From Actinomycetes bacterium (GTDB taxonomy: Bacteria; Actinomycetota; Acidimicrobiia; Acidimicrobiales; UBA8190), in the NCBI GenBank assembly GCA_021803325.1, contig JAJZLP010000353.1:1-64000 (forward strand): DNA of 64,000 nucleotides. The letters are read 5' to 3'. Both the position numbers and the translations under genes were made by a program. The notes under the pieces are model-generated. The model saw only the letters and a program-made list of their open reading frames with translations. It made no database searches and had not been told where the DNA came from. This document shows positions 58,583 through 64,000 of this stretch, in pieces; position 1 is the stretch's first letter, and every line of letters starts with the position of its first letter.

Positions 58583-60451
58583 ATGGCTGATGGCCTGACG
58601 GCCGGTCCGGGAGCCGGCGAGCTCGAGACCCACGACTTCGACGTGGTGGTGATCGGCGCCGGTGGCGCCGGCCTGCGCGCCGCGGTGGAGGCCAAGGAGC
58701 GCGGCCTGCGCACGGCACTGGTGTGCAAGTCCCTGCTGGGCAAGGCGCACACGGTGATGGCCGAGGGCGGCGCGGCGGCTGCCATGGGCAACGTGTGGTC
58801 CGAGGACAACTGGCAGGTCCACTTCCGTGACACCATGCGCGGCGGAAAGATGCTCAACAACTGGCGCATGGCCCAGCTCCACGCCCAGGAGTCACCGGAC
58901 CGCATCTACGAGCTCGAGCGCTGGGGAGCACTGTTCGACCGCACCCCCGACGGCCGCATCCTGCAGCGGGACTTCGGCGGCCACCGCTATGCGCGTCTGG
59001 CGCATGTGGGTGACCGCACCGGCCTGGAGCTGATCCGCACCCTGCAGCAGCGGGCGGTGTCGCTGGGCATCGAGGTGTTCATGGAATGCAAGATCCTCCG
59101 CCTGCACAAAGACAGCGAGGGTCGGGTGAGCGCGGCGGTCGGCTACTGGCGACCCACCGGCGGTTTCGTCGCCTTCACCGGCAAGGCGTTCGTGCTGGCC
59201 ACCGGGTCGATCGGAAAGTCGTGGAAGTACACGTCGAACTCGTGGGAGTCGACCGGCGACGGGCACGCCATGGCTCTGTGGGCCGGCGCCGACATGATCG
59301 ACATGGAGTGTGTGCAGTTCCACCCGACAGGCATGGTCTGGCCGCTGTCGGTCCGTGGGATCCTGGTCACCGAAGGCGTGCGCGGCGACGGCGGCGTGCT
59401 GCGCAACTCCGAGGGCCGGCGGTTCATGTTCGACTACATCCCGCCGATGTTCGCAGCCGAGACGGCCGACTCCGAGGCCGAGGGCGACCGGTGGTACGAC
59501 GACCACACCAACAACCGGCGCCCGCCGGAGCTGCTGCCCCGCGACGAGGTCGCCCGTTCGATCAACAGCGAGGTGAAGGCCGGCCGAGGCAGCCCGCACG
59601 GGGGGGTGTTCCTCGACATCGCCAGCCGGCGCTCCGCCGAGTACATCCGCCGCCGGCTTCCGTCGATGTACCACCAGTTCAAGGAGCTGGCCGGCGTCGA
59701 CATCACCGCCGAGGCCATGGAGGTCGGCCCGACCTGCCACTACGTCATGGGCGGCATCCGCGTGAACGCCGACACCGAGGCCACCACCGTGCCCGGCCTG
59801 TTCGCCTGCGGCGAGGTGGCCGGCGGCATGCACGGCTCCAACCGCCTGGGCGGCAACTCCCTGTCGGACCTGCTGGTGTTCGGCCGCCGGGCGGGCATGG
59901 CGGCGGCGGACTACGCCGAGGGCCGCACCGGAACGCCCACCGTGGACGCGGCGGAGTCCCGCAAGGTGGTGAGCGAGGCCCTGGCGCCCTTCGCCCGAGA
60001 CAGCGGTGAGAGCCCCTACGACATCCACCGCGACCTGCAGGAGACCATGCAGAGCCTGGTCGGCATCATCCGCACCGAGTCCGAGCTGGTGCAGGCGGCC
60101 GGCGAGCTCGACAAGCTGGCCGAGCGGGCCGACGCTGTGGCCGTGTCGGGTGGCCGGGCCTACAACCCTGGCTGGAACCTGGCGACCGACCTGCCGTCCA
60201 TGCTGGCGGTGTCGCGCCTGGTGACCACGGGCGCCCTGGAGCGCCGCGAGAGCCGCGGGGGACACACCCGCGACGACTATCCGAAGCCGGATCCCGAGTT
60301 CGGCAAGGTCAACCTGGTCCAACGGCTCGACGAGCAGGGGCGGTTGACCCTCTCCCCCGAACCGCTGCCCCAGATGCCGCCCGAGCTCGCCGCGCTGTTC
60401 GAGGAGCCGGCGGCGAGCCCGGCCCCTGCTCCCGGGAAGGAAGGACACTGA
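58583..60451 (+). CDS. sdhA: Succinate dehydrogenase flavoprotein subunit
   Basis: 622 residues. FAD motif FDVVVIGAGGAGLRAAVEA, the flavin-linking region KAHTVMAEGGAAAAMGNV, substrate stretch QFHPTGMVWPLSVRGILVTEGVRGDGGVLRNSEGRRFM, catalytic Arg region and the CHYVMGGIRVN and RLGGNSLSDLLVFGRRAG stretches. It oxidises succinate to fumarate, with covalently bound FAD expected. Its stop overlaps the start of sdhB by one base (TGATG). The C-terminal end is shorter than in the E. coli enzyme and Pro-rich. Confidence 0.95.
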   Translation: MADGLTAGPGAGELETHDFDVVVIGAGGAGLRAAVEAKERGLRTALVCKSLLGKAHTVMAEGGAAAAMGNVWSEDNWQVHFRDTMRGGKMLNNWRMAQLHAQESPDRIYELERWGALFDRTPDGRILQRDFGGHRYARLAHVGDRTGLELIRTLQQRAVSLGIEVFMECKILRLHKDSEGRVSAAVGYWRPTGGFVAFTGKAFVLATGSIGKSWKYTSNSWESTGDGHAMALWAGADMIDMECVQFHPTGMVWPLSVRGILVTEGVRGDGGVLRNSEGRRFMFDYIPPMFAAETADSEAEGDRWYDDHTNNRRPPELLPRDEVARSINSEVKAGRGSPHGGVFLDIASRRSAEYIRRRLPSMYHQFKELAGVDITAEAMEVGPTCHYVMGGIRVNADTEATTVPGLFACGEVAGGMHGSNRLGGNSLSDLLVFGRRAGMAAADYAEGRTGTPTVDAAESRKVVSEALAPFARDSGESPYDIHRDLQETMQSLVGIIRTESELVQAAGELDKLAERADAVAVSGGRAYNPGWNLATDLPSMLAVSRLVTTGALERRESRGGHTRDDYPKPDPEFGKVNLVQRLDEQGRLTLSPEPLPQMPPELAALFEEPAASPAPAPGKEGH

Positions 60452-61419
60452 TGGCCGACGTGACGATGCGGGTCTGGCGAGGCGACAGCGCCGGCGGTGA
60501 CTTCGCCGACTACACCATGCCGGCCGTCGAGGGCGAGGTCGTCCTCGACGTCCTGCACCGCATCCAGGCCGGTCCGGCGCCGGACCTGGCCTGCCGGTGG
60601 AACTGCAAAGCCGGCAAGTGCGGGTCGTGCTCCGCCGAGATCAACGGCATGCCCAGGCTCATGTGCATGACCCGCATGGATGAGCTGCCCACCGAGGAGC
60701 CGGTGGTCGTCGCCCCGATGAAGACCTTCCCCATCGTCCGCGACCTCGTCACCGACGTGTCGTTCAACTACGTCATGGCCCGGCAGCTCCCACCGCTCAA
60801 GCCCAAGGCTCCCGAGGCGGACGGCACCTACCGCATGCAGCAGGTCGACGTGGAGCGGGGCCAGGAATTCCGCAAGTGCATCGAGTGCTTCCTGTGCCAG
60901 GACGTCTGCCACGTCATCCGCGACCACGAGGAGAACAAGCCCAACTACGCCGGGCCGCGGCTGTTCATCCGGTACATGGAGCTCGAGTCGCACCCGCTCG
61001 ACACCAACGACCGCCGCGAGCTGCTGCGCCAGCGGATGGGCATCGGCCTGTGCAACATCACCAAGTGCTGCACGGAGGTCTGCCCCGAGCACATCAAGAT
61101 CACCGACAACGCCATCATCCCGCTGAAAGAGCGCGTCGTCGACGGCTCGTACGACCCGATCGCCTGGCTCGGACGCAAGATCATGCGCCGCACCAAGCGG
61201 AGCGCGGCCGAGGTCGCCCAGGATGCACCGGCGTTCACCGCACCCACGTCGGAGGACCGCCTGGAGCGCCAGACCGTGCCCGTAGCGGTCGGCGCCGCTG
61301 TGGGTGCCGGCAACCCGGCCGCCGCTTCCGCGGGACCTGGTGCCGGACCCTCTGAACCGGCAGGCGGCACCGGCCCCACCGCGGCCGGCGACCCGTTCGG
61401 GACCGACGCTGGCGCCTGA
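60451..61419 (+). CDS. sdhB: Succinate dehydrogenase iron-sulfur subunit
   Basis: 322 residues. The [2Fe-2S] ligands lie in CRWNCKAGKCGSCSAEI and MCMTRM; the C-terminal clusters in KCIECFLCQDVCHV and NITKCCTEVCPEHI. Thus three clusters are expected. The C-terminal 75 residues are a non-conserved Ala/Gly/Pro tail, absent from most SdhB proteins of about 245 residues. It carries electrons from FAD to the membrane anchor. Co-translated with sdhA. Confidence 0.93.
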   Translation: MADVTMRVWRGDSAGGDFADYTMPAVEGEVVLDVLHRIQAGPAPDLACRWNCKAGKCGSCSAEINGMPRLMCMTRMDELPTEEPVVVAPMKTFPIVRDLVTDVSFNYVMARQLPPLKPKAPEADGTYRMQQVDVERGQEFRKCIECFLCQDVCHVIRDHEENKPNYAGPRLFIRYMELESHPLDTNDRRELLRQRMGIGLCNITKCCTEVCPEHIKITDNAIIPLKERVVDGSYDPIAWLGRKIMRRTKRSAAEVAQDAPAFTAPTSEDRLERQTVPVAVGAAVGAGNPAAASAGPGAGPSEPAGGTGPTAAGDPFGTDAGA

Positions 61420-61429
61420 GGCCCGATCC

Positions 61430-61837
61430 GTGCCGGCGTTCCTCAGCCCGGCGTGGGTCGACGCCTTCAACGAGGCCAGTGCCGGCGCCGAGCCCCCTCG
61501 GCCTGGCCCGGATGCCGCTCTGGCCGCCCAGAGCGGGCGGTTCTCGGTGTGCCAGACCGTCACCGGCGGGCCCACCGGTGACGTCAGCACCACGCTGGTC
61601 GTCGACGGTCCGACGGTGCGCATGCAGCTCGGCCCCACCGACCAGGCCGACGTGTCCGTGCGGCTGGGCTGGGACGACGCCGTCGCCATGGCCACGGGAA
61701 CCCTGTCGGTGGTCGACGCGCTGGCAGGCGGGCGGATCCGGGTGCGGGGCGACCTCGGCGTGCTGGTAGCCGGCCAAACCGTGCTGGCTGCCTTGCAGGA
61801 GCGGCTGCAACCGCTGCACGACGCCACCACCTACTGA
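61430..61837 (+). CDS. SCP2 (sterol carrier)-like domain protein
   Basis: 135 residues from a GTG at 61430 (TGAGG 7 bp upstream). The pattern FLSPAWVDAFNEA, a central VRMQLGPTDQADVSVRLGWDDAVAMATGTLSVVDALAGGRIRVRGDLGVLV matches the SCP2 or sterol-carrier-like fold that binds lipids or acyl-CoA. It is 10 bp after the sdhB stop and may be co-transcribed. The 126 bp of open frame before the GTG overlaps sdhB. Confidence 0.7.
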   Translation: MPAFLSPAWVDAFNEASAGAEPPRPGPDAALAAQSGRFSVCQTVTGGPTGDVSTTLVVDGPTVRMQLGPTDQADVSVRLGWDDAVAMATGTLSVVDALAGGRIRVRGDLGVLVAGQTVLAALQERLQPLHDATTY

Positions 61838-62013
61838 CGGTCCTGGCGCTCCGTGCTCATGGTCGTCCGGTCCCGACATCCCATCGGGTGCGCCTCGGCC
61901 CGTGAGCCGGGGACGGCGCGGCGGCACGCACCCGACGGCGGACCGGGACCGGGGCCGGCAGCCGCTCCTCTCCGGTGCGCAGAAGCACCGGCGACAACCG
62001 ACAGGAGGCGGTA

Positions 62014-62538
62014 ATGGAGGTCCTTTCGTCACGGCTGCTGGTGCGGCCGCGGAACCTGGAGCGCTCCCTCGACTTTTACGCCGGCACGCTCGGGCTGCCC
62101 GTCTACCGCGAGTTCGGCGCCGGCAGGCAGTACGGGGCGGTGTTCTTCACCGGTGGGGGGTACCTGGAGGTCTCCGGCGAGCTCGCGGCCGGGCCGGAAC
62201 GCGGCACCACGGCCGCACCAGCCGACAGCACCACGGCCGCACCAGCCGACAGCACCACGGCCGCACCAGCCGACAGCACCACGGCCGCACCAGCCGACAG
62301 CACCACGGCCGCACCAGGCGGCGCCGGTCCGGACGCTTCGGGCATTGCCCTGTGGCTGCAGGTGCGCGACGCCACCGCCGAGGTCGGGAGGCTCGCCGCC
62401 GCAGGCGTCCCCGTGGTCCGCGCCGTGCAACGCGAGCCGTGGGGGCTGGTCGAGGGCTGGATCGAGGATCCTGACGGCATGCGGATCGGCATCGTCGAGG
62501 TGCCGGCCGACCACCCGCTGCGCCGCCGCGTCGACTGA
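62014..62538 (+). CDS. Glyoxalase/VOC-fold protein with an internal repeat insertion
   Basis: 174 residues from ATG (AGGAGG 5 bp upstream). The first VOC beta-alpha unit is SSRLLVRPRNLERSLDFYAGTLGLPVYREFGAG...GGYLEVSGE, the second SGIALWLQVRDATAEVGRLAAAGVPVVRA...WIEDPDGMRIGIVEVP. Between the units (about residues 65-102) sits a TTAAPADS repeat of four and a half copies, in place of the usual short loop. Metal ligands are not obvious. VOC proteins include dioxygenases, glyoxalases and antibiotic-binding proteins; the function here is unknown. Confidence 0.75.
   Translation: MEVLSSRLLVRPRNLERSLDFYAGTLGLPVYREFGAGRQYGAVFFTGGGYLEVSGELAAGPERGTTAAPADSTTAAPADSTTAAPADSTTAAPADSTTAAPGGAGPDASGIALWLQVRDATAEVGRLAAAGVPVVRAVQREPWGLVEGWIEDPDGMRIGIVEVPADHPLRRRVD
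62206..62317 (+). repeat. 24 bp in-frame minisatellite inside the VOC gene
   Basis: ACCACGGCCGCACCAGCCGACAGC (24 bp, 8 codons), given here in words as four exact copies plus 16 bases. The copies are identical, so the array is young or kept uniform. Confidence 0.9.
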
Positions 62539-62622
62539 CCCGACGGCACGCGGATCGGCATCGTCGAGGTGCCGAACAACGACCCGCTGCGCCGCCGCGT
62601 CGACTGATCCGACGGCACGCGG
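62470..62622 (+). repeat. 69 bp tandem duplication of the VOC gene end
   Basis: The last 69 bp of the gene, starting GACGGCATGCGG, is repeated directly after the stop with a few substitutions and a third partial start (GACGGCACGCGG at 62611). The second copy again ends in the same GTCGACTGA. It is not read in frame after the real stop. Confidence 0.85.
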
Positions 62623-62667
62623 CGCCTACGGCCCGGCTGCTGGTAGCCGGGCGGTCGTCCGCAGCCC

Positions 62668-62897
62668 CGGCCCGGCAAACCGCCACCACACCACGTGCCC
62701 GGCAAACCGCCACCACACCACACACCCGGCCAACCCACACCACACCACGTGCCCGGCAAACCGCCACCACACCACACACCCGGCCAACCCACACCACACC
62801 ACGTGCCCGGCGAACCGTCACCACACCACACACCCGGCCAACCCACACCACACCACGTGCCCGGCGAACCGTCACCACACCACACACTCGGCGGGCC
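62668..62897. repeat. 27 bp tandem repeats with 54 bp super-period, upstream of ileS
   Basis: Eight units of 27 bp alternate between two forms: one with CACGTGCCCGGC and one with CACACACCCGGCC, separated by CCACCACACCA-type spacers. The array ends 43 bp before the ileS start. The translated Thr/Pro/His strings are not a gene. Confidence 0.85.
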
Positions 62898-62939
62898 GCC
62901 CGGGCCGCCCGGGGCGGGTGGCAGGTAGTCTTCGGTCCC

Positions 62940-64000
62940 GTGTTCGAGCCCCTCCCCGACAAGCCGGACCATCAGGCCATCGAGCTCGCCGTCCTGCACT
63001 GGTGGGAGGAGCGGGATGTCTTCGCCCGCGTCCGGGCCCGCAATGCCGAGGGACCCCGCTTCAGCTTCATCGACGGACCGGTGACCGCCAACAAGTCGCT
63101 CGGGGTCCACACCGCGTGGGGGCGCACCCTGAAGGACGTCTTCCAGCGGTACAAGGCCATGCGCGGCTTCCACCAGCGCTACCAGAACGGGTTCGACTGC
63201 CAGGGCCTGTGGATCGAGGTCGGCGTGGAGCGCGAGCTCGGCCTCGACTCCAAGCGCGAGATCGAGGCGTTCGGCCTGGCCGAGTTCGCGGCGAAGTGCC
63301 GTGACGTCGTGGTCTGGTCCTCGCGCGAGCTGACCGAGGGGTCGGTCCGCCTCGGCATGTGGATGGACTGGGAGAAGAGCTACTACACGTTCTCCGACAC
63401 CAACATCGAGTACATCTGGCGGTTCCTCGCCATCGTGGCCGAGCGGGGCTGGCTCTACCAGGGGAACCGGCCTACCGAGTGGTGCCCGCGATGCGGCACG
63501 TCGATCTCGGCGCACGAGCTGGCCGGCAGCTACGTCGACCGCGACGACCCGTCGCTGTCGGTGCGCTTTCCCCTGCGGGACCGCCCCGGCGAGCACCTCG
63601 TCATCTGGACCACCACGCCATGGACGCTGCCGGCCAACGTCGCCGTCGCCGTCCGCCCCGACGCCCGCTACGGCCGCAGAGGCGGGGACTGGACTGCGGT
63701 CGAACGCGCCGGGGAGGGGCCGTTCGACGAGGAGCTGAGCGGAGCTGCGCTCGTCGGGTGGCGCTACGACGGCCCCTTCGACACGGTGGGCCCCGGCGAT
63801 GCGGTGGACCACCGGGTGGTGGCGTGGGACGAGGTGTCGCTCGAGGAGGGCACCGGCCTGGTGCACATCGCCCCGGGCTGCGGCGCCGAGGACTTTGCGC
63901 TCGGGAAGGAGGAAGGGCTCGCGGTACTGAGCCCGGTGGACGAGAGCGGGCGGTTCGTCGACGGCTACGGCTGGCTGACCGGGCGGTCCACCGACGAGGT
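62940..64000 (+). CDS. ileS: Isoleucyl-tRNA synthetase, N-terminal part (runs off the window)
   Basis: At least 353 residues from a GTG at 62940. Class Ia features: FSFIDGPVTANKSLGVHTAWGR in place of the HIGH region, then DVFQRYKAMRGFHQRYQNGFDCQGLWIEVGVERELG, TEWCPRCGTSISAHEL and WTTTPWTLPANVAVAV, which is the isoleucine/valine pattern of the editing domain. The overall order fits eukaryote-like IleRS. It charges tRNA-Ile and is essential. The signature HIGH appears as GVHT, with the first His replaced by Gly, and the KMSKS motif is beyond the window. No convincing Shine-Dalgarno; the upstream 43 bp is GGGCGGGTGG-rich. Confidence 0.88.
   Translation, partial: MFEPLPDKPDHQAIELAVLHWWEERDVFARVRARNAEGPRFSFIDGPVTANKSLGVHTAWGRTLKDVFQRYKAMRGFHQRYQNGFDCQGLWIEVGVERELGLDSKREIEAFGLAEFAAKCRDVVVWSSRELTEGSVRLGMWMDWEKSYYTFSDTNIEYIWRFLAIVAERGWLYQGNRPTEWCPRCGTSISAHELAGSYVDRDDPSLSVRFPLRDRPGEHLVIWTTTPWTLPANVAVAVRPDARYGRRGGDWTAVERAGEGPFDEELSGAALVGWRYDGPFDTVGPGDAVDHRVVAWDEVSLEEGTGLVHIAPGCGAEDFALGKEEGLAVLSPVDESGRFVDGYGWLTGRSTDE

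Noticed and set aside
62103-63866. Minus-strand frame of 587 codons opposite ileS
   Set aside because: Shadow of ileS and the repeats; the plus frame has unmistakable synthetase motifs.

Overview
The window is a very GC-rich (about 70 percent), densely packed bacterial sequence with frequent GTG and TTG starts and many ATGA/GTGA stop-start overlaps. Two WhiB regulators, a DivIVA-domain protein, a UPF0182 membrane protein, a DUF2342-type protein, a CsoR repressor, a Rv0249c/0248c/0247c-like succinate dehydrogenase and an actin-like MreB point to Actinomycetota. An Acidimicrobiia-like lineage is my guess, and I cannot confirm it from the sequence alone.

Left part (1-37300, accessory in character). 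1-9740 is a minus-strand Tad/Flp pilus locus, read from a secreted lipoprotein and a PKD-like exported protein through CpaB-like, CpaE-like, CpaF, TadB, TadC, a Flp-like pilin and three TadE/G pseudopilins, to a LysM membrane protein cut by the window edge. Next come a plus-strand XRE/MmyB regulator, a decayed fragment of a copper ATPase and a DMT exporter. 12610-24662 is one long minus-strand operon. It holds small copper-associated membrane proteins, a P1B ATPase with two fused cupredoxin domains, an FAD reductase, an alpha/beta hydrolase, a universal stress protein, FtsH, and a HAD-GH65 disaccharide phosphorylase that runs in frame into a YHS metal-binding domain. Almost every junction is a stop-start overlap. 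25206-28023 is a second coupled operon (nitrilase-type amidohydrolase, winged-helix regulator, Nudix hydrolase). 28196-31372 is a third (SHOCT protein, CsoR, ABC ATPase, double ABC permease). Then follow a degenerate receiver, a winged-helix/YHS protein, a GAF histidine kinase with its NarL-type regulator (DevS/DevR-like), a DoxX-like protein and a Met-rich cupredoxin. Together this looks like a copper and stress-survival island. It stops at the 3' end of an initiator tRNA gene (37301-37377), next to direct and inverted repeats that resemble an integration site.

Right part (37534-64000, core genome in character). It contains UPF0182, a DivIVA coiled-coil protein with a Cys/His C-terminal motif, a Lon-type PDZ protease divergent from a HEAT-repeat protein, MreB, a trypsin-fold protein that has lost its catalytic triad, a DUF2342-like protein with a degenerate zinc site, WhiB, a glutamate formiminotransferase without a canonical start, WhiB2-like, a MoxR/VWA pair, SdhCAB, an SCP2-like protein, a glyoxalase-fold protein carrying a minisatellite, and the start of ileS. 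Tandem repeats are unusually common in its intergenic gaps.

The working hypothesis for the left part is that CsoR and/or the DevS/DevR-like pair control a translationally coupled operon. That operon would combine copper export, protein quality control and reserve-sugar phosphorolysis.
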